64,000 nucleotides of DNA from Halovenus sp. (GTDB taxonomy: Archaea; Halobacteriota; Halobacteria; Halobacteriales; Haloarculaceae), in NCBI GenBank assembly GCA_003551945.1, contig PUNZ01000158.1:1-64000 (forward strand), given 5' to 3'. The notes under the pieces were generated by a model. That model was given only the letters and a program-made list of their open reading frames with translations, did no database searches and was not told where the DNA came from. Below, one piece after another: positions 42,159 to 50,389 of the stretch (position 1 is its first letter; each line of letters starts with the position of its first letter). Position numbers and translations under genes: made by a program.

Positions 42159-42230
42159 CCCCGCCCACGGTGTTGACGCAAATCGAAGATTTGCGAAAGC
42201 CGAAAACCTATGGTTTTCGGAAGGGCGGGG
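42159..42230. repeat. hairpin-rich end of the IS200/IS605 remnant
   Basis: The arms ccccgccc (42159-42166) and gggcgggg (42223-42230) are perfect inverted repeats. Between them lie two further hairpins: gcaaatc/gatttgc (42178-42194) and ccgaaaacc/ggttttcgg (42200-42220). Subterminal hairpins are what TnpA of this family recognises in single-stranded DNA. It lies just behind the tnpA fragment and ends about 20 bases before the alcohol dehydrogenase gene. Confidence 0.7.
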
Positions 42231-42249
42231 AACTCGCGCTGCCTTTCTT

Positions 42250-43317
42250 TTAGAACTCCGTACAGACCGGAATCCCCATCGTGTCGTACTCACCCATCCG
42301 CTCCATGACGGCCGGAACCTCTTCGAGCGAACACGTCTCCGAAACGATTGCAGAGGGGTCAATTTTCCCGCCTTCCATCATCCGGAAGATATCCTCGTAT
42401 TCATGGGGTGGCATGCCGTAGGAGCCGTAAAACTCCCGTTCATCCTGAACGATATTATCGACAGGAAGCGCAACCTCACCACCTTCATCTGCTGTTGTCA
42501 TCCCGAGCTGAAGGTGTTGACCACCCGGTGCGAGACAGTTCACTGAGTCCTGAATAGTCTGTGCAATTCCCAGTGCTTCAACTGATATTTCGACACCTCG
42601 GCTGCCGTCAGTGAGCTTTTTTACAGCCTGTGGAACGTCCTGCACCTCAGTTGAGTCAATTGTTTCGACAGCACCCAGGTCTGTCGCTTTGTCGAGTTTC
42701 TCCGAGACAATATCTATCGCAATTACGTTTCCACCAAGCGCGCTCGCAACGTGCACTGCTGAGAGTCCGACGCCACCACAACCGTGAACGGCGACCCAAT
42801 CGCCAGGTGAGATGTCGACGCGTCGGGCGACCCCGTGAAACGCCGTTGCAAACCGACAGCCAAGTCCCGCAACATCTTTTGCATCGATGTCTTCCGGGAC
42901 TGGGACGAGATTCTGGTCGGCAATCCGAACCGGATATTCCTCCGCGAACGCCCCTGGTTGGAACCCGATAAACCCCATCGGAACGGATCGCTCACAGATA
43001 TTTGCGCGGCCTGCCTGACAGTATGGACAGGTTCCGTCACTCAGATTAAATGGGTTTGTCACCCGGTCACCGACGCTAAATCGCTCCACATTCTCGCCGA
43101 CCTCGACAATCCGACCAACTGGTTCGTGACCGAAAATCAACCCTGGTGTCGGCATCATCCCAATCCAACTCCAATCTCCCTGCCACGCATGCCAGTCACT
43201 GCGACAGATGCCGCAGGCCTCCGTCTCAACAACGACCCCGTCAGCATCACACTCTGGGCGGTCCACTTCTTTCACTTCAAGCGGCTCTTTTGCCCCCTGG
43301 AAAACCACTGCTTTCAT
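42250..43317 (-). CDS. zinc-dependent alcohol dehydrogenase
   Basis: A 355-residue MDR enzyme with catalytic zinc ligands in CGICRSD near residue 36 and HEP near residue 64, a cofactor-binding VAVHGCGGVGLSAVHVA near residue 177 and IAIDI with an acidic residue, favouring NAD. Only part of the structural zinc Cys set is visible (CPYCQAGRANIC near residue 95). It oxidises an alcohol or sugar-type substrate. It is followed upstream on the same strand by aldehyde dehydrogenase and enolase-superfamily genes, suggesting a shared sugar-acid or alcohol catabolic route. Confidence 0.88.
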   Translation of the reverse strand: MKAVVFQGAKEPLEVKEVDRPECDADGVVVETEACGICRSDWHAWQGDWSWIGMMPTPGLIFGHEPVGRIVEVGENVERFSVGDRVTNPFNLSDGTCPYCQAGRANICERSVPMGFIGFQPGAFAEEYPVRIADQNLVPVPEDIDAKDVAGLGCRFATAFHGVARRVDISPGDWVAVHGCGGVGLSAVHVASALGGNVIAIDIVSEKLDKATDLGAVETIDSTEVQDVPQAVKKLTDGSRGVEISVEALGIAQTIQDSVNCLAPGGQHLQLGMTTADEGGEVALPVDNIVQDEREFYGSYGMPPHEYEDIFRMMEGGKIDPSAIVSETCSLEEVPAVMERMGEYDTMGIPVCTEF

Positions 43318-43455
43318 AGCTCATCTTCTGGCCCCAACACTCATATATGTGTCGGATACAATTTATAAATAATATTACTTTAGTTGAGACTGGCGCTAAT
43401 AGCATTGCGTATGGCGGCGTACTGCTGTTTTAACCAGTCACAATAACGGCTTCAC

Positions 43456-45024
43456 TCAGAACTTTGGTATATCACCAAGGTTGATATTGACCGTCTTTGT
43501 TTGCGAGTAATCGTCGAGCGCTTCCTCTGCGAGTTCACGTCCCATTCCGCTTTCCTTATATCCACCGTGCGGAGCAGGCTCAAGGAGGTCGTTGTACGTG
43601 TTGACCCAAACCGTTCCAGCCTCAAGCGCCGCCGCAACCTCGTGGGCGTCGTTGAGATCTTGCGTCCAGACAGCACCTGCCAGCCCAAAGTCGGTGTTGT
43701 TTGCTCGCTCAATGACCTCATCCCGGTCACTCCATTCCAAGACAGTCAGCACCGGTCCAAAGACCTCTTCACAGGCAACAGTTGCATCATCGTCAACGTC
43801 GGTCAACACCGTTGGCTGGACGAACGGTGCGCCTGCCGTATCGCTTGCTTCCTTACCGGCAACTGTCTCATCGTCAACATGGCCCGTCAGCACTGTGGCT
43901 CCGTCAGCAATCGCCCCTTCAATGTAGTCGAGGACCTCCGCCTGATGTTCGTGGTCTATCATCGGGCCGATGTCAGTCATCGGCGCTAGCGGGTCCCCAA
44001 CTTGGAGGTCCTCGATACGGTCGGTCAACATATCGAGAAATTCGTCTTTGATATCTTCGTGCAAAAACAACCGCGAACCGGCAGTACATTGCTGACCAGA
44101 GTTGAAAAAGATGCTCACAAGTGTTCCCTCAAGCGCCTTTTCTAGGTCTGCATCGGGGAAGATGATGTTCGGACTTTTTCCACCAAGTTCGACAGAGACA
44201 GGAGTGATTGTCGGTGCTGCGTTCGTGATGGTGGCGACGCCAGCCCCTTTCGAGCCCGTCAGGGTGACCTTGTTGACGTCCTCGTGTGTTGAAATTGCGG
44301 AGCCAACCTCTCCTCCGGGGCCGGTCACAATGTTCACGGTTCCCGGCGGCAGCACCCGATCACAGATTCGGATGATTTCAAGTGACGATAACACTGCCTT
44401 CGAGGCTGGCTTGAACACGACTGTGTTTCCCGCAGCCAGTGCTGGTCCGAGTTTCCACGCGACGAACATCGCTGGAAAGTTCCACGCGGAAATTGCACCG
44501 ACAACCCCGTAGGGCTCACGCCGAGTCACGATTCGTTTATCCTCACCTGAGGGAACTGCCCGACCTTCGTTTGCTGTCCGCGCCAGCGCGGCGAAATATC
44601 GGAACTGTTCAAGCAGAACCTCTGAGTCGACAAACCGCGAGTGCATGTTTGGCTTGCCAGCCTCCAGACTATCGAGTTTCGCAATGTCGGTCTGTGCATC
44701 TTCCAGCCGCTCAACAATCTCTTCCAGTTTTTCCGCTCGCTGTCGCGGTGAGAGTTGTCCCCATGTACCATCCAGCGCATCCTGGGCCGCTTCAACGGCC
44801 TTATCTACATCTTCCTTGGTCCCAATCTGAACCGTTGCCAGCGTCTCTCCGGTCGTTGGGTCAATCGCAGGCCCAGTCTCCCCACTTGTTGATTCAACCC
44901 ACTCACCACCGATGAGTTGTCCGTACTCCGTTTTCGACAGCACTGATTCAGCTTGGCTGCGGTGTTTTTCGCGGATTGCGTCCGATACGTCGTAGCGGTC
45001 AATGTCGTAATAGCGTTCTTGCAT
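43456..45024 (-). CDS. aldehyde dehydrogenase family protein
   Basis: A 522-residue NAD(P)-dependent ALDH. The general-base Glu lies in VSVELGGKSPNIIF near residue 277 and the catalytic Cys in NSGQQCTAGSRLF near residue 311. WNFPAMFVAWKLGPALAAGN near residue 173 is the substrate-entry block, and EVFGPVLTV near residue 420 the cofactor block. It is 138 bases from the alcohol dehydrogenase. Given the neighbouring enolase-type dehydratase it may act on a semialdehyde such as alpha-ketoglutarate semialdehyde, but this is inference. Confidence 0.92.
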   Translation of the reverse strand: MQERYYDIDRYDVSDAIREKHRSQAESVLSKTEYGQLIGGEWVESTSGETGPAIDPTTGETLATVQIGTKEDVDKAVEAAQDALDGTWGQLSPRQRAEKLEEIVERLEDAQTDIAKLDSLEAGKPNMHSRFVDSEVLLEQFRYFAALARTANEGRAVPSGEDKRIVTRREPYGVVGAISAWNFPAMFVAWKLGPALAAGNTVVFKPASKAVLSSLEIIRICDRVLPPGTVNIVTGPGGEVGSAISTHEDVNKVTLTGSKGAGVATITNAAPTITPVSVELGGKSPNIIFPDADLEKALEGTLVSIFFNSGQQCTAGSRLFLHEDIKDEFLDMLTDRIEDLQVGDPLAPMTDIGPMIDHEHQAEVLDYIEGAIADGATVLTGHVDDETVAGKEASDTAGAPFVQPTVLTDVDDDATVACEEVFGPVLTVLEWSDRDEVIERANNTDFGLAGAVWTQDLNDAHEVAAALEAGTVWVNTYNDLLEPAPHGGYKESGMGRELAEEALDDYSQTKTVNINLGDIPKF

Positions 45025-45041
45025 TGGTTGTAACGTGCTCG

Positions 45042-46142
45042 TTATTCAGTATTCAGTGTACTCCGGTCAAGTGTGATTCCGAGTCCGGGCTCATCACGGG
45101 GGGTGAGATACCCGTCTTCGACGCTAAACGGCTGTTCGATAACCGACCCCCACGCCTCAGGAACCCACGGGTCGTCTATCGGAAACTCACACCATGGGCC
45201 GTTAATGGCAACCAGAACCTGCAGGTTTGCCGCAAACCCAATCGCATTTGTCCACGTATGAGGGATGAACGCAACGCCTTGATTTCGAGCAGCAGCAGCC
45301 ACTTCGGTTGCCTGGCGGATTCCCGTTGCAAGGGCCGCATCTGGTTGTAAGATATCAACAGCGTCGGCATCCAGGAACTGATACAGTTCGTGAGCGCCGT
45401 GGTTGAATTCCCCACCAGCTATCGGAATATCCGTCGCACTCCGCAACTGTGCATATCCGTCATAGTTGTGACGCGGGAGTGGCTCTTCAAGCCAGCCAAT
45501 ATTTCCAATATCTTCGAGTTCACGTGCGACTTGAATGGCCTCGCTGACCGACCAAATCGACTCCTCGTCCATCACGGTCACCATCCACCCCTTATTGGCA
45601 TCGACCATCAACGTCAGTTCAGGGAAGGCTTCGCGAACCGCCCGTACAACCTCGATATCGTCGCGTTCGGTAATCCGGAGTTTAACCGCTTCGAACCCTT
45701 CTGCCACACGTTCTTCAACATAGTCGATTCGCTCGTCAGCGGGGAGTTTCTGTCCTGTACTCGCGTACGCTCGAACAGGCTCTGCGCTCCCACCAAGCAG
45801 TTCATACACTGGCTTATCTGCCGCTTTCCCGATAATATCCCACATCGCGAGTTCGATATGCCATGACCGTGGGCCGATGGTGTGGATACTCTCTAGCTTT
45901 TTGGTAATCGTCTCGATATCGTGTGGGTCCTCGCCGATGAGGAAAAGCGCCAACACCTCCTCGTAGTCGATGCCACCGGCAAAGCTTGGACTTGCTGTGA
46001 TGCCAGTTATCCCCTCGTCCGTCTCGATTTCGAACACCTCAGCCTCATGTGTTCCCTGTGGATAGCCGGGTATCCACGTCGGATAGAACGCCCCATCCAG
46101 AGGGTGGCTGACATGGTGTTGTGTAACACCAGTAATTTTCAT
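45042..46142 (-). CDS. enolase-superfamily dehydratase (mandelate racemase/muconate lactonizing group)
   Basis: A 366-residue TIM-barrel enzyme with all core residues: Lys in AVKLRITERDD near residue 157, metal ligands Asp in MVDANKGWM near residue 185, Glu in WLEEPLPRH near residue 228 and Glu in IAGGEFNH near residue 250, and the catalytic His in IPHTWTNAIG near residue 305. Members dehydrate or racemise sugar acids or open lactones. Its stop lies 17 bases before the aldehyde dehydrogenase start, so they are co-transcribed. A sugar-acid dehydratase feeding the ALDH is the best guess. ATG at 46142. Confidence 0.87.
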   Translation of the reverse strand: MKITGVTQHHVSHPLDGAFYPTWIPGYPQGTHEAEVFEIETDEGITGITASPSFAGGIDYEEVLALFLIGEDPHDIETITKKLESIHTIGPRSWHIELAMWDIIGKAADKPVYELLGGSAEPVRAYASTGQKLPADERIDYVEERVAEGFEAVKLRITERDDIEVVRAVREAFPELTLMVDANKGWMVTVMDEESIWSVSEAIQVARELEDIGNIGWLEEPLPRHNYDGYAQLRSATDIPIAGGEFNHGAHELYQFLDADAVDILQPDAALATGIRQATEVAAAARNQGVAFIPHTWTNAIGFAANLQVLVAINGPWCEFPIDDPWVPEAWGSVIEQPFSVEDGYLTPRDEPGLGITLDRSTLNTE

Positions 46143-46283
46143 CTCATCTAACACACTACTGGGCGCCACCTAACCGTTAGGACGAATCACTGCGGCCATT
46201 CAAAAGGGACCGCACAATGTACTGGTCGCATCGGAGAGGACTGAACACAATCCTCAACAGGTCTCCGACGTAATAATAAGAAA

Positions 46284-46784
46284 ATGGCCGATTCGTCCAC
46301 GCCTGAAACCGAATCCGATGAGAGCACGCTCACTGAGGAGTCCATTGACCCCGTTGCCCTCTCATATCAACACCCAATCCTGCTCTTTGATGGTGTCTGT
46401 AACCTCTGTAATAATTCGATTCAGTTCGTCATTGAGCGCGACTCGGATGCGACCTTTCGGTTCGCCCCGCTTCAGTCGCCGCTGGCACAAGAACTGCTTG
46501 ATGAGTGTGAATACACCGGTGACCGCTTCGACTCAGTCGTTCTGGTCGAGAATGGGACCTGCTACAGTAAATCTGATGCCGTGATTCGGGCCGGTCGGTA
46601 TCTCGGTGGTCTCTACCGTCTCCTTACCCTTGGTCGCGTTTTCCCACGGTGGCTCAGAAACCGCGTTTACGATTTCGTTGCAAACCGTCGGTACGGCTGG
46701 TTTGGAAAACGAGAGTCCTGTATGATGCCGACCCCGGATATCGAAGAGCGATTCCTTGCCGGTGGCCCAGCAAAGAGTGAGTAA
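46284..46784 (+). CDS. DCC-family thiol-disulfide oxidoreductase-like protein
   Basis: A 166-residue protein with an acidic N-terminal extension of about 35 residues. The DCC core begins LLFDGVCNLCNNSIQFV near residue 34, so the CxxC pair in CNLC is kept as in thioredoxin-like enzymes. FAPLQSPLAQELL and the aromatic RVFPRWLRNRVYDF block follow. The family (DUF393) is thought to do thiol-disulfide chemistry, but the substrate is unknown. It converges with dapD. Confidence 0.87.
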   Translation: MADSSTPETESDESTLTEESIDPVALSYQHPILLFDGVCNLCNNSIQFVIERDSDATFRFAPLQSPLAQELLDECEYTGDRFDSVVLVENGTCYSKSDAVIRAGRYLGGLYRLLTLGRVFPRWLRNRVYDFVANRRYGWFGKRESCMMPTPDIEERFLAGGPAKSE

Positions 46785-46803
46785 ATGAGCGAGTGCAGTC
46801 GCT

Positions 46804-47631
46804 CTACTCTCGCAGCGCGTCCTCCCGCTCGACGCTTTCAAGCGTCTCTTCTTCGATATGTGTCGCCACAACAGCCGGTTTGTAGGCCCCGCCATCAAAG
46901 AGCTCATGGTCGCTAATCGAGGATTTTACATATCGGCTGAACGCTCGTCGCTCCGGTGGAAGGTGACCATAGATAACTTCCTCCTCAACGAGGTCATAGA
47001 CCGGAATCCTTGGCGTAAGCAACGTATTTTCCCCAACAACGCTGTTTTCGCCGACAACAAACCCAGAGGTGACGCGACAACCAGCACCAAGTGAAACGCC
47101 ATCTTCGATGACGACTGGTGCGCCCTCGACTGGCTCTAACACCCCGCCAATCAGTGTGTTCGCACCGAGTTTTACGTTTTCACCAATTTGAGCGCACGAC
47201 CCGACCGTGTCACAGGAATCGACGAGCGTCCCGTCCCCGAGTGATGCGCCAATGTTGACGAACGATGGACTCATCAAAATCACATCATCGCCGATGTGAG
47301 CGCCACGGCGGACAACCGTTCCATCAGGCGTATTCCGGGAGCCGCGTTTCCCAAGTTCACTCGTATCTGCCAACGGGAGAACGTCGTTATATGTCGTCTC
47401 ACCGTAGCGATATTTCGAGATGTTTCGCAGGCCAAAGTTCAGGAGGACGCCCTGTTTAACCCACGCATTGGCGACCCACTCGCCGTCGACTTTTTCAGCC
47501 GCACGAATTGTGCCAGCCTCAAGGGCTTCAAGGAAATCGCCGAGTACCGACATCGTTTCGATGCTTGTCTCTTCGGTGGTTCCTTCTTGATAGTGGTGCC
47601 ACAACTCTTCAATCTGTGATTGCAGGCTCAT
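46804..47631 (-). CDS. dapD: tetrahydrodipicolinate N-succinyltransferase
   Basis: A 275-residue left-handed beta-helix transferase with hexapeptide repeats from about residue 105 to 215 (GAHIGDDVILM, GASLGDGTLV, GSCAQIGENVKLGANTLIGG) and the N-terminal domain typical of DapD. It adds a succinyl group to tetrahydrodipicolinate in the diaminopimelate/lysine pathway, downstream of Asd encoded at 62897. The ATG at 47631 (MSLQSQIEELW) is used; the frame goes five residues further. No other dap gene adjoins it. Close homologues act on other N-acyl acceptors, so the exact step is likely, not certain. Confidence 0.86.
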   Translation of the reverse strand: MSLQSQIEELWHHYQEGTTEETSIETMSVLGDFLEALEAGTIRAAEKVDGEWVANAWVKQGVLLNFGLRNISKYRYGETTYNDVLPLADTSELGKRGSRNTPDGTVVRRGAHIGDDVILMSPSFVNIGASLGDGTLVDSCDTVGSCAQIGENVKLGANTLIGGVLEPVEGAPVVIEDGVSLGAGCRVTSGFVVGENSVVGENTLLTPRIPVYDLVEEEVIYGHLPPERRAFSRYVKSSISDHELFDGGAYKPAVVATHIEEETLESVEREDALRE

Positions 47632-47694
47632 ACCGAGAGCAAGCACCGCGTGCGGTTAGGAACTGTCGATTGTCTTCGAATTGGGGTGGCCGTG

Positions 47695-48198
47695 TTATTC
47701 GTCGATGAGCTCTTCAAATTCCGGGAGCACATCGTCGTCCGGACCATCATCCGCTGCATCTGGTTTTGACTCTGTCTCTTCGTCAGCTGTTGACTCCTCG
47801 TCAGATTCTGTTGCCGTCTCGTCTTCGGCCGTATCCGTCTCATCGGAATCGTCTTCATCCTCTTCTTCTAACACCTCAATTTCCAGCACATCAAGTGGGA
47901 TGTTTCTGAGGCGCTGTCCGATTTCTTTCCGAGCAATCCGCGAGGCGTGTTCCTCGCGTTCAACGTTAAACACGGTCATCTCGAGTTCCAAGGCAACTAA
48001 CGCTTCATCAGCCGCGATGAACGCAGGTGGAAGCTCCTCACCAGATGGCGACGTTCGCTCACCCATGTTGATTTCGACATAGTTGAGGTCCGGGTTGAGC
48101 ATCTCGCCGGTTTTCGAGATGGCAATTCGGATGGCCTCATCCGGTGTTTCGACGTCATACACGGGCACAGCGGCTTCGACGACAACTCTGCAGTTCAT
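47695..48198 (-). CDS. UPF0212 (DUF555) family protein
   Basis: A 167-residue archaeal protein starting MNCRVVVEAAVPVYDVET. The conserved core (NPDLNYVEINMGER, FIAADEALVALELEM, FNVEREEHASRIA) is present. In many archaea the segment after GxR holds CPxCGE; here it is TSPSGEE, so both Cys are lost and it probably does not bind zinc. An acidic tail of about 50 Asp/Glu/Ser/Thr residues ends the chain. Function unknown. It lies 63 bases upstream of dapD on the same strand. Confidence 0.85.
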   Translation of the reverse strand: MNCRVVVEAAVPVYDVETPDEAIRIAISKTGEMLNPDLNYVEINMGERTSPSGEELPPAFIAADEALVALELEMTVFNVEREEHASRIARKEIGQRLRNIPLDVLEIEVLEEEDEDDSDETDTAEDETATESDEESTADEETESKPDAADDGPDDDVLPEFEELIDE

Positions 48199-48334
48199 AT
48201 AAGACGTTTGTCTGGCAAGTAATATGAAGGTTAGGCCTCTTACAACGTGCTTCGGGCCAGGTAAACACCCAGTAATGAAAACAACGGAGAAGGCTTCGAC
48301 AAACAAATGATGGTTCCAGCCATTAGTTGGGACA

Positions 48335-49255
48335 ATGAAACGCGGGACGATTGCGCTTGAAGACACTGGACCATTTGATCTTCAATCGACGCTTGAAAGC
48401 GGCCAGTCCTATCTCTGGTGGCGTGAAGATGGAAATGATTTTCAAGACGAGTCAGTATTTGGGGGGAATAACTGGTATTTGACGACAACCCGGGAACGCA
48501 AGACGCCAGCCGTTATTCGTGTCCGTCAGTACGACGGACAGTTGGAGTGGGAGTCAACAATCGACGCAACGCCCATCCTCGAACGACGGCTTCGGCTTAC
48601 CGATGACCTCAACGCAATCCGGCAGAAGACACCGACCGATCCGTTGATTGACACTGCATTTGAACAATACTGGGGGATGCGAATCGTCCGTGACCCGCCG
48701 TTTCCCTCACTGATTTCGTTTATCTGCTCGGCACAGATGCACGTCAGCCGAATTCATGAGATGCAGCAGTCTCTCCGAGAGGCTTACGGAACGCCAGTTT
48801 CGTTCCACAATGAGACCTATTATGCCTACCCGACACCTGAGCAGCTCGCTGACGCAACGGAGGTGGAACTTCGTGACCTTTCATTGGGTTACCGAGCACC
48901 ATACGTAAAGCGGACCGCAGAAATGGTCGCAGAGGGAACGACTCCGAATGAGGCACGGGAATATCCCTACGAAGACGCACGCGAGCATCTCACACAATTC
49001 GTTGGTGTCGGTGATAAAGTAGCAGATTGTGTGCTGTTATTTGCGCTTGATTTTCTGGAAGCGGTTCCGCTGGACACATGGATACGAAAAACCATTGCAG
49101 AGTATTACCCGGATTGTGACCGAGGGAACTACAACGAGACATCCGCGGCGATTCGGGAACGCCTCGGACCTGAGTTCGCTGGCTACACCCAGACGTATCT
49201 ATTCCATTATTTACGCCATGCCGGAGAAGAAGCCCCAGTGGGCCCGATACAGTGA
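48335..49255 (+). CDS. 8-oxoguanine/alkyladenine DNA glycosylase, HhH-GPD family
   Basis: A 306-residue glycosylase-lyase. The N-terminal OGG_N-like domain (FDLQSTLESGQSYLWW) is followed by the HhH-GPD domain. The hairpin GVGDKVAD carries the catalytic Lys228, and the conserved Asp247 sits in PLDTWIRK. The Lys makes it a bifunctional OGG1-type enzyme that removes 8-oxoguanine and nicks the strand. The ATG at 48335 gives MKRGTIALEDTG. It diverges from the UPF0212 gene across 136 bases. Confidence 0.9.
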   Translation: MKRGTIALEDTGPFDLQSTLESGQSYLWWREDGNDFQDESVFGGNNWYLTTTRERKTPAVIRVRQYDGQLEWESTIDATPILERRLRLTDDLNAIRQKTPTDPLIDTAFEQYWGMRIVRDPPFPSLISFICSAQMHVSRIHEMQQSLREAYGTPVSFHNETYYAYPTPEQLADATEVELRDLSLGYRAPYVKRTAEMVAEGTTPNEAREYPYEDAREHLTQFVGVGDKVADCVLLFALDFLEAVPLDTWIRKTIAEYYPDCDRGNYNETSAAIRERLGPEFAGYTQTYLFHYLRHAGEEAPVGPIQ

Positions 49256-49337
49256 AGTTTCAGCCAAAGACTGCAGCAGCGAACTTCACAGCGATGGGCC
49301 AGTATAACGAGCGAATCGGTAGAGAACTATCGTCTAT

Positions 49338-49622
49338 CTAGTGACTGTGGCCGGTCATCTCGCCGAAGGACTGTCCGAATCGTTCTTCGAACAGTTCCAT
49401 CGTGAGGGCCTCTGCTTTTTCGATTTCTTCGCCAACGTCGCCATGGCTATGATGGACGATTCCGTGGGCTTGCTGGGCCAGGCCGAGCATTGCGAGGTCG
49501 CCCACAACTTCGAGTGGGTCTTCACCTTCTTCGCTCAGGAGGTCAAGTATGCCAGCGGCGACCGTAATTTCATCCTGTGCGTCTCCTGCTTCAAGCGTGA
49601 CTGTGACAGTTTCCTGTGACAT
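49338..49622 (-). CDS. small conserved haloarchaeal protein (DUF7545-like)
   Basis: A 94-residue protein, largely helical and acidic: DEITVAAGILDLLSEEGEDP, then VVGDLAMLGLAQQAHGIVHH, ending FGEMTGHSH. Several His residues (HHSHGD and the tail GHSH) might bind a metal. It resembles a haloarchaea-only family that I recall as DUF7545. No known function. It converges with the glycosylase gene. Confidence 0.65.
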   Translation of the reverse strand: MSQETVTVTLEAGDAQDEITVAAGILDLLSEEGEDPLEVVGDLAMLGLAQQAHGIVHHSHGDVGEEIEKAEALTMELFEERFGQSFGEMTGHSH

Positions 49623-49734
49623 ACCCTCCTTTCGATACTGAGCCCTTTACATTTGTCCGTCGCCGGTTGAGAAAAATCTATTACTTTGGATAATCAAATA
49701 AAGTTTTTACATTAGTATGGCGTATTCAGGTTAG

Positions 49735-50361
49735 ATGATGGCCACAAAAAGTGAGTTAACCCAGCAACTGGGTGTCGTGGCAGGGTTTGATGACCCACGG
49801 GTTGAGTTAGAACAGTATCGGACACCGCCTGAGTTGGCAGCAGACCTCGTTCACACCGCAGATTTACAGGGAGATATCGAAGGACAGACGGTTTTTGATT
49901 TGGGTTGTGGGACCGGCATGCTTGCACTCGCAGCAGCCCTCAGGGGACCAAAAGCGGTTGTTGGGGTTGACCTTGACCCGGATCCGCTTGCGACCGCACG
50001 ACAAAACGAAAAGCGGGTTGCGACGAAGACACCAGTTTCGTGGGTTCGAGGGGATGCGACCCGGCTTCCGCTCTCTGCTCCTGACCACACCACAGTACTC
50101 ATGAACCCTCCGTTTGGGGCCCAGAAAGGAAATAAACACGCAGATAGAGCCTTTCTTGAACAGACCGCAGACGTTGCAACCGTCTCGTACTCCATTCATA
50201 ACACCGGCAGTGCGGAGTTCGTCGAGTCGTTCGCCGCTGACAACGGTGGGACAGTCACGCACGCCTTTGCCGCCGAGTTCGATGTACCCCGGACATTCTC
50301 ATTCCATACCGAAGACACACAAGTACTTGATGTGGAGCTATTCAGAATCGAATGGCAGTAA
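49735..50361 (+). CDS. METTL5-type RNA adenine methyltransferase
   Basis: A 208-residue class I methyltransferase. Motif I is VFDLGCGTGMLALAAAL near residue 55 and the catalytic motif IV is NPPFGAQ near residue 123, the pattern of N6-adenine methylases. In eukaryotes METTL5 modifies small-subunit rRNA, and archaeal relatives are thought to do the same. Two ATG codons occur in tandem (49735 and 49738), and either may be used. An AT-rich tttttaca is about 27-30 bases upstream. Confidence 0.88.
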   Translation: MMATKSELTQQLGVVAGFDDPRVELEQYRTPPELAADLVHTADLQGDIEGQTVFDLGCGTGMLALAAALRGPKAVVGVDLDPDPLATARQNEKRVATKTPVSWVRGDATRLPLSAPDHTTVLMNPPFGAQKGNKHADRAFLEQTADVATVSYSIHNTGSAEFVESFAADNGGTVTHAFAAEFDVPRTFSFHTEDTQVLDVELFRIEWQ

Positions 50362-50389
50362 CTCCGTAACAAAGCGGTTCAACCAGCCC

